Part shown: piece after piece, positions 37,241-46,349 of the stretch
How the letters are laid out: every line of letters begins with the position of its first letter
How positions within the stretch are numbered: the stretch's first letter is position 1
From: JBBQVS01 sp964657325
GTDB lineage: Bacteria; Chloroflexota; Ktedonobacteria; Ktedonobacterales; Ktedonobacteraceae
Assembly (NCBI GenBank): GCA_964657325.1
Contig: CAZZVE010000010.1
Coordinates: 3,934 to 67,933, forward strand
Length of the DNA stretch: 64,000 nucleotides
Direction: 5' to 3'
The notes under the pieces: generated by a model
What the model was told of the DNA's origin: nothing
Databases searched by the model: none
Seen by the model: only the letters and a program-made list of their open reading frames with translations
Position numbers and translations under genes: made by a program

Positions 37241-37945
37241 TTATGCAACATATGTTGCCTTTTGACTTGCATGAAATGGCGCGAGTGCATTATTCGCATT
37301 GACAATCGTATCGAGTTTCTCTACTAAGTCTGAGAACTGTTCACCAGGAATGGTCAGTATCATTTCATTCGGCGTTAACTCAACGTAGGTACGTGCGCCA
37401 ACACAACCAAAGCTCATTGACACTTCATTCTTTTGCAACGTGCGCGGAATCACACCACATGTGGGACGCCCAAAAGCTGTTTGTCCACCCTGTAACCAAT
37501 CAGCTTTACCCAGTGCTTCAGCGATAAGCATGGCCTGTTGCGCATTGAGCCTGCACAGAATAACATCTGGCTCAATGGGAAACTGGTCAAGACGACCATA
37601 GACAATATTCTCATGTGGTTTCTGTACTGTTGGTAAAGCGGCGACTTCGGCAGGCGAGAAATACTGGACGCTTGCCATCGTTCCAACGAGTGCCTGCGCC
37701 CGCTGCTGATCGGCCTCTGGCATGGTAAAGCCCATTGTCATCATACCAATTGGACACTCTTTGTGTTCTGGTCCGTTTGCGTAAAATACACCTTGCTCGG
37801 CAAGACGCCAAAAGGTACAAGCGGATGGAACATACGTCGTCTTATGCTCAACAGATACAGGTACGTCTTGTACAAAGGCCATCCCTACAGGGACATGCTC
37901 TAGTTGTAAAAGGTCTTTGAAGCGGGTAGTAAGTTCTGGATACAA
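37241..37945 (-). CDS. DUF169-family protein
   Basis: 234 aa. Conserved-looking blocks are VPVGMAFVQD, ACTFWRLAEQGVFYA, CPIGMMTMGF and FGRPTCGVIPRTL, with cysteines at regular places (ACTFW, ECPIG, TCGV, FGCVGAR) typical of the DUF169 family, whose function is unknown. The start is TTG with a weak GAAAGAAG site. A 128-bp inverted-repeat element lies just upstream (38006-38133) and may supply or disturb its promoter. Confidence 0.75.
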   Translation of the reverse strand: MYPELTTRFKDLLQLEHVPVGMAFVQDVPVSVEHKTTYVPSACTFWRLAEQGVFYANGPEHKECPIGMMTMGFTMPEADQQRAQALVGTMASVQYFSPAEVAALPTVQKPHENIVYGRLDQFPIEPDVILCRLNAQQAMLIAEALGKADWLQGGQTAFGRPTCGVIPRTLQKNEVSMSFGCVGARTYVELTPNEMILTIPGEQFSDLVEKLDTIVNANNALAPFHASQKATYVA

Positions 37946-38005
37946 GATAAGGCTTCTTTCTTTTTGACGTGAAAATACAACTATGTTTGGATGAACAATG
38001 GCTAT

Positions 38006-38133
38006 TGTAGGGGTCTAATTCTATTACACCCTCGTGACAATTCACAATCTCGGAGGGTATGATGAAATGTTTCTTCAATCCTGTGTGAACAGAGTCAATT
38101 GTCACGAAGGTGTAATAGAATTAGACCCCTACA
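38006..38133. repeat. Inverted-repeat element, 37-bp arms (MITE-like)
   Basis: Arms at 38006-38042 and 38097-38133 are complementary with one mismatch. The ends are TGT...ACA, and 54 bp lie between. It sits between two minus-strand genes without a T-run, so it is not a simple terminator. No clear target duplication is visible. Confidence 0.75.
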
Positions 38134-38193
38134 TTTTGTTCATAGCCCTCATTCTATCACATTACAAGAGATTAAGAATTTCGATTTTGCATG

Positions 38194-38997
38194 TTATTCA
38201 ACATGATGTTTCTTTGCCAGCACGTTGACCCAGTTACGTTGCTTCTCACTGGGCGCGAAATTATTCTTTTGTAACCGCTTCGTCATATCATTGATAAATG
38301 AGCGTTCTTGTGCATTGACGCGTGTACTATCAGAGGCAAGGCTCGCAAATGCCGCTTGAAGCTTCTGTACTTTCTGGCGAAGTGCAGCCATCTCAGGTGA
38401 TGCAGGCGCGTTTCTCGCTTCTGGTGCTTGCGATGCCTGCCACCGCTCATATGCTATAGTGTCGTTGTTCCATGCACCAAGTCCTGCAAGTTCATCAGCA
38501 CGTTCGTTATGTTCGTGTCCTGCATGACCACGCACCCACTCGAACTTCGGCGGTATCTTGCGATAGCTCAGAAGTTTACGGTAGACCTCCCACATATCGG
38601 GGTTTGCCTTCATCTGATACACGCCCTGGGCTACCTTAATTGTATATTCACTATCACTATGAATGAGGAGTGGCAATGTTGGAGGTGCAAGACTGAGTAC
38701 CGCCAGTACAGCCGCAATCTCAGCCCTATTGTTTGTGGTTGTAGGAGCTTTAGGAATATGTCCATAGCGTTCAAGACATGCTGCTCCCTTCCGTACTCTT
38801 CCATCTTCATTATCAGACACCGCCCAGAGTAGCGCACTCCAGCCAGCTGGACCACCAGGATTTTTGAGGCAGGCACCATCGGTATAGGCCATGACGCCTT
38901 TTGCATCTAATGTTGTCAACGTCGCACGGATATCAACATCAAGAACGGCGTTCAAGACTGAACGCCATTCTAACGACTCTTGTGTTTCACTCACCAC
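38194..38997 (-). CDS. rnhA: Ribonuclease HI with extensions
   Basis: 267 aa. The RNase H core (about residues 30-175) has all four acidic residues: Asp in YTDGACLKNPGG, Glu in NNRAEIAAV, Asp in HSDSEYTI and Asp in NERADELA, plus the basic-handle-like KFEWVRGHAGHEHN. It cuts the RNA strand of RNA-DNA hybrids. A C-terminal extension of about 90 residues (EMAALRQKVQKLQAAFASL) could be a coiled coil and is not part of the usual 155-aa enzyme. GTG start. Confidence 0.92.
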   Translation of the reverse strand: MVSETQESLEWRSVLNAVLDVDIRATLTTLDAKGVMAYTDGACLKNPGGPAGWSALLWAVSDNEDGRVRKGAACLERYGHIPKAPTTTNNRAEIAAVLAVLSLAPPTLPLLIHSDSEYTIKVAQGVYQMKANPDMWEVYRKLLSYRKIPPKFEWVRGHAGHEHNERADELAGLGAWNNDTIAYERWQASQAPEARNAPASPEMAALRQKVQKLQAAFASLASDSTRVNAQERSFINDMTKRLQKNNFAPSEKQRNWVNVLAKKHHVE

Positions 38998-39086
38998 TGA
39001 CTACCCTTTCGTTGCAAAAAATAGGAAATGGTATCTTTTTGCAATGTCAGTGTAGCATATTCATGCGCTTTTCGGTAGCCTCTTAC

Positions 39087-40712
39087 TTACATCACCATAC
39101 GTGTCGCCTCGATCACGCCACGCTTACTCTTCGTGCCCTCAACTACAAGCACCATCCCTTCTTGCACGTTACGTACTTCAGACAGGGAAACGCGTGCACC
39201 TTCTCGATTAAGAATAGTTGTGTTTCCATTCACCACGACGGCGACAGGCTTTATCTCGCCTGTCGCTTGTTTTACTGAGCCACCTGCAATAATATAGGTA
39301 TCTTTCTTCTCTGGATTTGGAGCTTTACCAACAACCGTTACCTTCCGTCCATTTGTAAGTAAAGAACTAACAAGTCCTGGCAGTTCCTTACGAATATCTT
39401 CTTCGTGTTTCTTGCTGTCTTCTTGCTGTAAATCCGGCTGTTCAGCAGGACGTACTTCCTCAGCTTCTGTTTGCTGTTGCTGCTCTGTTTGTGGGTTATC
39501 GTCATGCTTGTGGTGGTGATGTGCTTTTAGATGTGACTTCTTGTGACTCTCATGTTCATTCGCGTGGTCATTAGGACGATTCTGCGCGGTCTCGTCTCGG
39601 CTATTTGAGCTTTCAAACAAGGCATCGTTGTACGCATTTGGTATAGCGACCTCAAGCGCATGCGGTAAAGCGTCAAAGCGGTAGGTAATCATGACATGCT
39701 CGGAAGTCGGAGCCTGTTGCAGTGCCTCGTAGTCAGCTTTTTCCAGGTAGTCTTTGAGCCGAACAGCACTTCCATCGAGTTGCATCGGAACGGAAGCAGG
39801 AACAGTAATAGAGAGATGCGCTCCATGGAAGTATTCTGCGCTGAGGTTATCCGGTTTGCGACGAAAAAGGAGTGACGATATCTGCTGCATGGTCGAAAGT
39901 GGATCACCAGCTGTAATTACGCATACATCCAATACACCATCGTCAATATAAGCATCAGGTGTCATTTCCGCAATATCTCCATAACGTCTCGTATTGCCGA
40001 TGACAACTTGTGATGCTTCCCCTTTCCAGAGTGGCTCAGCATCATGGCTGTTATTCCCTGTACGTATCTCAATAGGGAACGAGCGATGCGCGGGAAGTTC
40101 TTTCGCAGCTGAAAGCCCAACGGCTAGAGGACCGATGCGATACTTAAGAGGTTTAGATACATTGCCCATAATAGCAGCGTCGATGCCTAATCCTGCCATA
40201 AGTAGAAAGTGATGTTTGCCCTGACTGGGGCCTTTAGAAACCTTAATTTTCTTTTTTGCCGTCTTTCGCTCTTCTGTAGATGCTTGCTCTTGCTCATCTC
40301 CATTTGAAAATACAATACTTTCTATAGCGACGTGTCCAACATCCACTTTGCGTGACTCACTGTTGACAAGGGAAAGTGCTGCCTTTACCGGATCAATAGG
40401 AATGCCAACCTCACCAGCCCAGACATTCGCCGTACCTCCTGGAATGACACCAACGATACTTTGTGGGTCTTTACTCGTCAACACGCCATTGACAACCTGA
40501 TTCAACGTACCATCACCACCATAAGCAATAATGAGGTTGCGCCCCTTACTAGCCGCCTCGTTTGCCAGTTCCATCGTATGACCACCGTACTCTTTGATCG
40601 CAATATTCGTCTTCCAACCCGCCGCAGATAACACAGCCAGTACGTCTGTTATTTTCGCTATATTTTGTCCCGTCCTGGGATTAATAACCACCGATGCATT
40701 CTTTGCACGCAT
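39087..40712 (-). CDS. Lipid kinase (DagK type) fused to a His/Glu-rich linker and C-terminal beta domain
   Basis: 541 aa. Residues 1-345 are a diacylglycerol-kinase-type domain: INPRTGQN, IAYGGDGTLNQVVNG, VIPGGTANVWAGEVG and AGLGIDAAIMG. A charged low-complexity linker follows (about 365-445: HHHHKHDD, QQQQ and Glu/Lys repeats), then about 90 residues (GRKVTVVGKAPNP...VVVEGTKSKRGVIEATRMV) that look like a small beta-barrel of DUF5666/OB-like type. The usual kinase stops at about 300-330 aa. ATG at 40712 follows AAGGAG; the longer frame to 40790 has no site. Confidence 0.85.
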   Translation of the reverse strand: MRAKNASVVINPRTGQNIAKITDVLAVLSAAGWKTNIAIKEYGGHTMELANEAASKGRNLIIAYGGDGTLNQVVNGVLTSKDPQSIVGVIPGGTANVWAGEVGIPIDPVKAALSLVNSESRKVDVGHVAIESIVFSNGDEQEQASTEERKTAKKKIKVSKGPSQGKHHFLLMAGLGIDAAIMGNVSKPLKYRIGPLAVGLSAAKELPAHRSFPIEIRTGNNSHDAEPLWKGEASQVVIGNTRRYGDIAEMTPDAYIDDGVLDVCVITAGDPLSTMQQISSLLFRRKPDNLSAEYFHGAHLSITVPASVPMQLDGSAVRLKDYLEKADYEALQQAPTSEHVMITYRFDALPHALEVAIPNAYNDALFESSNSRDETAQNRPNDHANEHESHKKSHLKAHHHHKHDDNPQTEQQQQTEAEEVRPAEQPDLQQEDSKKHEEDIRKELPGLVSSLLTNGRKVTVVGKAPNPEKKDTYIIAGGSVKQATGEIKPVAVVVNGNTTILNREGARVSLSEVRNVQEGMVLVVEGTKSKRGVIEATRMVM

Positions 40713-40798
40713 ATCAACATACTCCTTCGTGTAGGGATAGGTTACACATTTGTTACTGTAAGCACGGAGGAGTATGTAGTTGAGTTTCAAATAAGGAC

Positions 40799-41287
40799 TT
40801 AACGGCTAAGCGCGGCGATAGCTTGTAGTATACCGCCAACTGCCGCCCAGATACCAATAAGGTAAGGCCACGCTCCACCGTGACGCTTGCGCGCAACAGC
40901 ACTACTTACAGTGTCGAACCAGCGCGCGGAGCGTTTCCCCGCCATGCGCCATGCTATAAGTGGGGAGAAAATAAGCAGAATGACCTCGGTCACAAGAGGC
41001 CAGTAGTTTCCTTGTTTCGCCCCATTCCATGTGCTTGGAATAGCGACAAGCCCCCCGACAAAAAGCAACGCATTCGCAATAAGTTGCACAAGCCGCGTCC
41101 AACGCCAACCGCGACGCACTCCCTCGCCAAAAATGGCAAGAAGCGCGGCAACAGGCAGCGTAACTAATGTTGAGAGCAGTGTTCCAACAAGCGGGTCAAG
41201 CTGTTTAAACATGACAGGGCGATTGAGCAGCGTCGAAACGGTTGGCATCACAAGAATCTGTGTAGCAAGTCCCCAATCAAATGCGAC
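40799..41287 (-). CDS. Membrane protein fragment, truncated by the assembly gap
   Basis: About 163 residues with four or five hydrophobic segments (e.g. LLSTLVTLPVAALLAIFG, IWAAVGGILQAIAAL). The 5' part is lost in the N run at 41288. It is a different protein from the transketolase on the other side of the gap: it shows none of the transketolase C-terminal motifs. Function unknown. Confidence 0.75.
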   Translation of the reverse strand, partial: VAFDWGLATQILVMPTVSTLLNRPVMFKQLDPLVGTLLSTLVTLPVAALLAIFGEGVRRGWRWTRLVQLIANALLFVGGLVAIPSTWNGAKQGNYWPLVTEVILLIFSPLIAWRMAGKRSARWFDTVSSAVARKRHGGAWPYLIGIWAAVGGILQAIAALSR

Positions 41288-41387
41288 NNNNNNNNNNNNN
41301 NNNNNNNNNNNNNNNNNNNNNNNNNNNNNNNNNNNNNNNNNNNNNNNNNNNNNNNNNNNNNNNNNNNNNNNNNNNNNNNNNNNNNNN
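41288..41387. other. Assembly gap (100 N)
   Basis: Exactly 100 N, the customary placeholder for unknown distance. The frame stays open across it only because N is not a stop; the missing DNA should hold at least the last 200 or so codons of transketolase and the start of the membrane protein. Confidence 0.95.
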
Positions 41388-42628
41388 TGTGAACCGACGA
41401 GGCGAATATTTGCGCGTGAGATAGCAGCCATACGAATGAAGTCATACGCACGCGAGAAGAAGGCCGCGAAGGTTGAAGCAAACGGTATCTTGTGGCGCAC
41501 ACTCATGCCAACAGCAGAAGCGACCAACTGTTGTTCCGCAATATACTGCTCAAAGTAGCGATCTGGAAATGCTTTCGCAAATTCCTCTGCGTAGGTCGAG
41601 TTGCTTACTTCGCCATCGAGTCCCACAACGTCCGGGTTTGCGTCGCCAAGAGCCTTGAGAGCGTCACCGTATGCTCTACGGGTGGCAACTCCATTATCTT
41701 GTCCATACTTTGGTAATTCAACAGCCTTTTTCGCCGCCTCTTGGGGCAATTGTCCAGCCGCGGGCTTCTGCACAGGAAAGGTCATGCTGCGCGCTTGAGC
41801 GTTCAGCTCCTGCAACGCCTGCTCTTCCTTGTCCTTTGGCACAGGTTTGCCATGCCAGCCTTCTTTATTTTCGAGGAAGGAGACGCCCTTGCCCTTCATA
41901 GTCTTGGCAACAATACACGTTGGCGAACTATTGCCCTGAATAGCCTGTGCATATGCCTTGTCGATTTCTTCGTAGTTATGTCCGTCAATGATGATGGCGT
42001 TCCAACCAAAGCCACGAGCACGAGCTGCATATGCATCCGTATTCCAGCCAAGATCAGTCTCACCGCGCTGTCCCAGACGGTTCACGTCGATGATTGCAAT
42101 GAGGTTATCGAGCTTGTAGTGGGATGCCTTATCGAAACCTTCCCAGATGGAGCCTTCCGCCATTTCGCTATCACCACACAAGACCCAGACGTGATAGGGC
42201 AACTTGTCAAGATATTTTCCTGCCAACGCAACGCCTACACCAATCGGCAAGCCCTGCCCAAGCGAACCTGTTGCGACATCGACCCATGGGAGAAGCGGTG
42301 TTGGGTGTCCCTCCATGCGGCTGCCAAATTTGCGCAAGGTCAAAAGTTCTTCGTCTTCGATTGCGCCTGCTGCTTTGTACATTGAGTACAGGAGAGGTGC
42401 CGCATGACCCTTAGAAAAGATGAGATGGTCATTGTTTGGATTCTTGGGTTCTGAGAAGTCATACTTGAGATAGCTATTCATCAGCACTGCCATTAAGTCG
42501 GCTGCCGACATCGACGAGGTTGGATGACCTGAACCTGCCGCCGTTGTGGAACGAATGCTATCTACGCGCAACTGTTGCGCAAGATTTGTCCATTGCTGCA
42601 CTTGTGATTCTGTTTGTGTTGTCGTCAT
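41388..42628 (-). CDS. tkt: Transketolase, N-terminal two-thirds (3' end in gap)
   Basis: About 413 residues of an expected 620-670. The thiamine-diphosphate motif GDSEMAEGSIWEGFDKAS...IIDVN and the active-site HP in GHPTSSMSAADL, SKGHAAP and GSLGQGLPIG are intact; the second (pyrimidine-binding) domain begins (GLDGEVSNSTYAEEFAKAFPDR) and is cut at LVGS. It moves two-carbon units in the non-oxidative pentose phosphate pathway. Sequence style is close to the 620-aa animal-like branch. ATG with an AGGAG site. Confidence 0.93.
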
Positions 42629-42865
42629 TACAATACACTCCTATCTGGAAAGAGCTTTTCGTGTTTTCTCATTCGAGTTCTCTACCATTGTAAAACGTGG
42701 GGTTACTTAATGGCAAGCTGATGAGTGCCTCGTTCTATCGTAAGCCTTTTCATTCTGAAAAGCTCTTCTACTGCTATACGTGTAACTTGAAAGTGCTCCT
42801 CTATGAGTATCACGCATAAAGACACCAAAACGCTTCTCAAATTCTCAAGGAAGTGCTATACACTG

Positions 42866-43045
42866 TTACACGTTTTCTCGTGTTGCTGTGCGAGCATTGC
42901 GACAACGTTCAGAGCAGTAGCGCACTTCGTCCCAGTTACGCTCCCAACGTTTGCGCCATTCAAACGGTCTTCCACAGGTTACACATATCTTTGTAGGGAG
43001 TTCACCTTTTTTTCTATGTATAGCAGGTTTCTTTGTATTTTTCAT
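42866..43045 (-). CDS. DUF2256 small zinc-ribbon-like protein
   Basis: 59 aa, found by translating the minus strand from the ATG at 43045 to TAA at 42866. It has C-x2-C at CVTC, then RPFEWRKRWERNWDEVRYCSERCR with a second C-x3-C pair, exactly the DUF2256 pattern. Four Cys probably bind one zinc. Function unknown; in other bacteria these genes are often near cryptochrome/photolyase genes, none of which is seen here. The plus-strand 88-codon frame over the same DNA is a shadow. Confidence 0.85.
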   Translation of the reverse strand: MKNTKKPAIHRKKGELPTKICVTCGRPFEWRKRWERNWDEVRYCSERCRNARTATRENV

Positions 43046-43153
43046 TCAGTACCTATTTTCTTAACCTGATACGTCATGCTATCATATGATAATAGTAGCG
43101 TTATATTCCTCTTCTTGACGCCATGCTAGTAACAAAAAGGTACAACTGAATTC

Positions 43154-43540
43154 ATGGGACAGCATTCTGCACAAAGCATACGGACTACACTCATTACAGC
43201 ATCACTCTTATTGTTTATCACTCTTTTGGTTGGACTTGTCTGGGGTTGGGTTGTTGCCTTGGCGTTCATCGTTGGAAGTACATTTTTCGCCCTCTGTTGT
43301 TTTCTTTCATATTATTTTCGGGTCGCATTTTCCTTCAATAACATCTCCGATACGAACACGAGTAATATGATTGCATTTTTCACAAACGCTATTCCTCGAC
43401 GCGAAATGCCTCCGCGTCCAGGCTCGGAATTAGATACCTTTAAGCCTTTCAGCTTTAAACAAGACGAAGAGAAAGAGTTAGAAGATATGAGAGTGCGCGC
43501 CTTATTGCGGCAGGTCTTTCCTGAAGAAGAGGTTTCTTAG
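43154..43540 (+). CDS. Small membrane protein of unknown function
   Basis: 128 aa with two adjacent hydrophobic segments (about residues 13-33 and 35-55), then a charged cytosolic tail ending in EEKELEDMRVRALLRQVFPEEEV. AAAAGG upstream serves as a weak ribosome site. Its last 39 bp overlap the convergent gene at 43502. No family recognised. Confidence 0.65.
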   Translation: MGQHSAQSIRTTLITASLLLFITLLVGLVWGWVVALAFIVGSTFFALCCFLSYYFRVAFSFNNISDTNTSNMIAFFTNAIPRREMPPRPGSELDTFKPFSFKQDEEKELEDMRVRALLRQVFPEEEVS

Positions 43541-44347
43541 CACACCACCCTTTACGCCCTTGTCTGGTATGTCAAGAGTTTCTGTATTATCCTCCTCTTC
43601 ACTACCGGGCGCGTTCAACACTAAACGCTGTATAAGAGAAAGGTTTACTCGATAGTCTCTATGTGGACGTGTATGATAACGTTCATTTATGGTAAGAGCA
43701 TCCAACACCAGTTCGCGCCCTTCCGCTAAAGAACATTGCTTCATAGGTATATTAGCCAAACCTGCCGACATACGATCTACAGACTTCATAAAACTACGTT
43801 TACTTTCAACTCTGGTAAAGGCATCTTTGACGCCATCATGATAGAACTCAAGTAAGAAGCCGAGAACTCGTACAGTAGATGGGTCATCTTCGCGCTCAAA
43901 AGATAAAATCAGTTGAGCCTCACCTACCTCAATTGAATCGGTTACAAAACCTTTCCAAAAGCGATATGCAACATTATCTTCCAAACCCCGTACTGCAACC
44001 GCCTGTGGTGCCGCAAGAACGCTCCATAACGGGTATATCTTAGCACCTTCGAGTTGTATAAGTGCGCGTCTTGCTTCCTTACGCACAGTTTTCTGCACAG
44101 CTAACTCATTCAAAGCGAGTAATACATCAGCCGCATCAGTATGACGTTCTTTTGCTAATGCCTTCAGCAGGACAATTTGAGCATCCTCAGATAGCGTATT
44201 GATTTCCGTGAGTGCCGCTTCTGCCTGCTCCTGTTGGGTAGCCGTATGCAGTTGTTGAGCGATAATGTGAGTATGGTCAAGCACTTGCTGCACGTGCTCT
44301 TGCTCGTCTTGTGATATATGCTGTACTATTTCTTTTTTCTTTGCCAT
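43502..44347 (-). CDS. Hypothetical helical-repeat protein
   Basis: 281 aa, mostly helical, with HEAT-like phrases (AQIVLLKALAKERHTDAADVLLALNELAVQKTVRKEARRALIQLEGAK). The middle (LILSFEREDDPSTVRVLGFLLEFYHDGVKDAF) suggests a conserved globular part. No catalytic motif recognised. GGATAACG lies before the ATG; the next gene on the same strand, 34 bp upstream, is the DAO-type oxidoreductase. Confidence 0.65.
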   Translation of the reverse strand: MAKKKEIVQHISQDEQEHVQQVLDHTHIIAQQLHTATQQEQAEAALTEINTLSEDAQIVLLKALAKERHTDAADVLLALNELAVQKTVRKEARRALIQLEGAKIYPLWSVLAAPQAVAVRGLEDNVAYRFWKGFVTDSIEVGEAQLILSFEREDDPSTVRVLGFLLEFYHDGVKDAFTRVESKRSFMKSVDRMSAGLANIPMKQCSLAEGRELVLDALTINERYHTRPHRDYRVNLSLIQRLVLNAPGSEEEDNTETLDIPDKGVKGGVLRNLFFRKDLPQ

Positions 44348-44381
44348 ATCTTCGTTATCCTTCGGGATAGTGAACCACTAC

Positions 44382-45536
44382 TTAGACGATGTTACGCTCC
44401 CGACGTTGCTGATTAGTTGAGAAGCGAGTGATGCGTAAAGAATCGATATCTATCGAGCGTGCCTTACCAAGCAGGACTTCTTCGGCGATGAGTCGCCCAA
44501 CGGCTGGTGCTTGTTGTACGCCATGACCAGAAAAACCAGCGACGTTGATCCAGTTTTCTACTTCAGGCATTCTACCAAGAATCGGATTATGGTCAGGTGT
44601 CACTTCATAATAGCCCCACCAGCACGCGTTGTTATCTAGTTTTGTTTCCGCTAGCCACGGAAAACGCTCAAGCCCGATGCTGATTGTTGGCTCAAACCAA
44701 TTCCAATCCATGCCTTCAGTAAAGCCTGCGGGTTCGTCTGGATTGGAACGACCAAACAGGATACGCTCGCCCTCGCTTCGCAGATAGAAACCACTCGTCA
44801 GGTCGATAGTCAAAGGATAGACGTGTTTCCAGGGCGTGGGAGCGGTCATATAGATCATGCGTCTCATAGGCTGTACTGGTACAGGCGTTGTCAATCCTGC
44901 ACGCGTTGCGATTTCCCCTGCCCATGCACCCGCTGCATTTATGAGATACTCGGCTTCAAAGATGCCCTTCGGCGTCTCCACACGCCAAACGTTACCAACT
45001 CGCGTAGCACTGATAAGGGGAGTGTTCATATGTAGGGTAGCACCCCTCTCCTTCGCCAATCTCAGATAGGTAAACGTGACACGATGCGGGTCCACGATAC
45101 CGTCAATCGGCCCATAGGTGACACCTGCAATCCCTGTAGTATCAAACGCAACAATTCTTTGAGCAGCTTCAAGAGTGAGAGCATTCACAGGAACACCTAA
45201 ACGTTCTTGTAAGCTTGTGCTCTCCAGTTGCTCGCCCCAGCGTTCGGGTGGAACAAGAAAAAGATAGCCGATTGGTCGATATCCTGCATCCTCCCCATAG
45301 AGTTCCTGAAAATATTGGTACTCCTGAATACTCTCCCAGGAGAGACGAATATTGACCTCTTCGGTGTATTGGACACGCACACCAGCAGCACTCCGACCCG
45401 TCGATCCCATCGCAGGAGCCGCCTGTGCCTCTAACACAGTCACCTTTACGCCCTGCTCGCTGAGAAAGGAGGCGCAAGAAGCTCCCATAATGCCAGCCCC
45501 GATGATTAAGACATCAGTTTTTACACGTGATGACAT
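44382..45536 (-). CDS. FAD-dependent oxidoreductase (DAO family, sarcosine-oxidase/glycine-oxidase like)
   Basis: 384 aa. N-terminal Rossmann motif GAGIMGASCASFLSEQG, an Arg/Gly stretch STGRSAAGVRVQYTEE, and the C-terminal GFSGHGVQQAPAVGRLIAE, which closes the FAD site in the D-amino-acid-oxidase (DAO) fold. It probably oxidises a secondary amine, an amino acid or an alpha-hydroxy acid. No heterotetrameric sarcosine oxidase partner (alpha, gamma, delta) is nearby, so it would act alone. Confidence 0.88.
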   Translation of the reverse strand: MSSRVKTDVLIIGAGIMGASCASFLSEQGVKVTVLEAQAAPAMGSTGRSAAGVRVQYTEEVNIRLSWESIQEYQYFQELYGEDAGYRPIGYLFLVPPERWGEQLESTSLQERLGVPVNALTLEAAQRIVAFDTTGIAGVTYGPIDGIVDPHRVTFTYLRLAKERGATLHMNTPLISATRVGNVWRVETPKGIFEAEYLINAAGAWAGEIATRAGLTTPVPVQPMRRMIYMTAPTPWKHVYPLTIDLTSGFYLRSEGERILFGRSNPDEPAGFTEGMDWNWFEPTISIGLERFPWLAETKLDNNACWWGYYEVTPDHNPILGRMPEVENWINVAGFSGHGVQQAPAVGRLIAEEVLLGKARSIDIDSLRITRFSTNQQRRERNIV

Positions 45537-45702
45537 GCTTGTCTACCTCTGTGACTTGTAACAATAATTGGTATATAGTATAGCACATTCTATATATTGT
45601 AGAGTTAGATATAAGCCATTGACGCATCGCGTAAAGCGAATTACAATACAGGGAGGAGTAAATTGTTTTCGCGTGCATGTATGGTTAAAGGGAGCCAAAA
45701 AG

Positions 45703-46335
45703 ATGGATTCGCGTCCTATGTCAGAGACCGCATTCTACCGAAATGTCCTTGTGCAGAGAAGGAAAGCGCAACGTCAACGAAGTACGGCTGTAATGGTCAT
45801 CTGTGGTGCACTTCAAATGCTCTGGTTGGTTCTTGGCGGGCTACTTCCCCTACGCAATATTCTTTCATTTAGTACATTTCTCATGCTCTCTCCATTCGTC
45901 TTTGGACTCCTAACCACAACCTTCGCGCTCTTCGGCTTTCGTAGCTTTCGACGCGCTCACAAACCTCTTATGGATAGCGATGTTTTCCGCTTGCGTCAAG
46001 CTGAACGCATTCGTTTATTTCAACAAGCACAAGGGAAACTTTCTGGCGCATACTCACTGTGGCGAATTGGCTTCGATGTCCTTGTTGGCCTACTTTTTGC
46101 CGCGAGTGGTATTACATGTCTGCTGCTGTCTATCCCCGACAACGGGTTGCTCAAGTATGTCTACGCGTTCAGTCTGCACGGTACTGCCTTGTATTTGCTC
46201 TATTCGGCTCTCTACACAAAAACAAGACGGGCGAAGGAGATACCAGCCGAAAGTGCTCAAGAACTTAAGCGTCGGCTTGCTTTAGGTGAAACGATGGAAG
46301 AGTCGGAGACACAAGACGCGCACGAAACAATGTAA
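45703..46335 (+). CDS. Membrane protein of unknown function
   Basis: 210 aa with four hydrophobic segments (about residues 28-47, 53-75, 121-141 and 147-167) and charged ends; the tail RRAKEIPAESAQELKRRLALGE is basic/acidic. The ATG at 45703 follows AAGGGAG; the frame is open upstream to 45568 but the translated part looks non-coding. Function not recognised. Confidence 0.65.
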   Translation: MDSRPMSETAFYRNVLVQRRKAQRQRSTAVMVICGALQMLWLVLGGLLPLRNILSFSTFLMLSPFVFGLLTTTFALFGFRSFRRAHKPLMDSDVFRLRQAERIRLFQQAQGKLSGAYSLWRIGFDVLVGLLFAASGITCLLLSIPDNGLLKYVYAFSLHGTALYLLYSALYTKTRRAKEIPAESAQELKRRLALGETMEESETQDAHETM

Positions 46336-46349
46336 CGTGTAACCTGTGT

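Noticed and set aside
40799..42628. A single 609-aa transketolase-membrane fusion
   Set aside because: The join is a run of 100 N; the two sides belong to unrelated proteins and one lacks a C-terminus while the other lacks an N-terminus.
42803..43069. 88-codon plus-strand Cys/Phe-rich frame
   Set aside because: The opposite strand holds a clear DUF2256 gene; this is its shadow.
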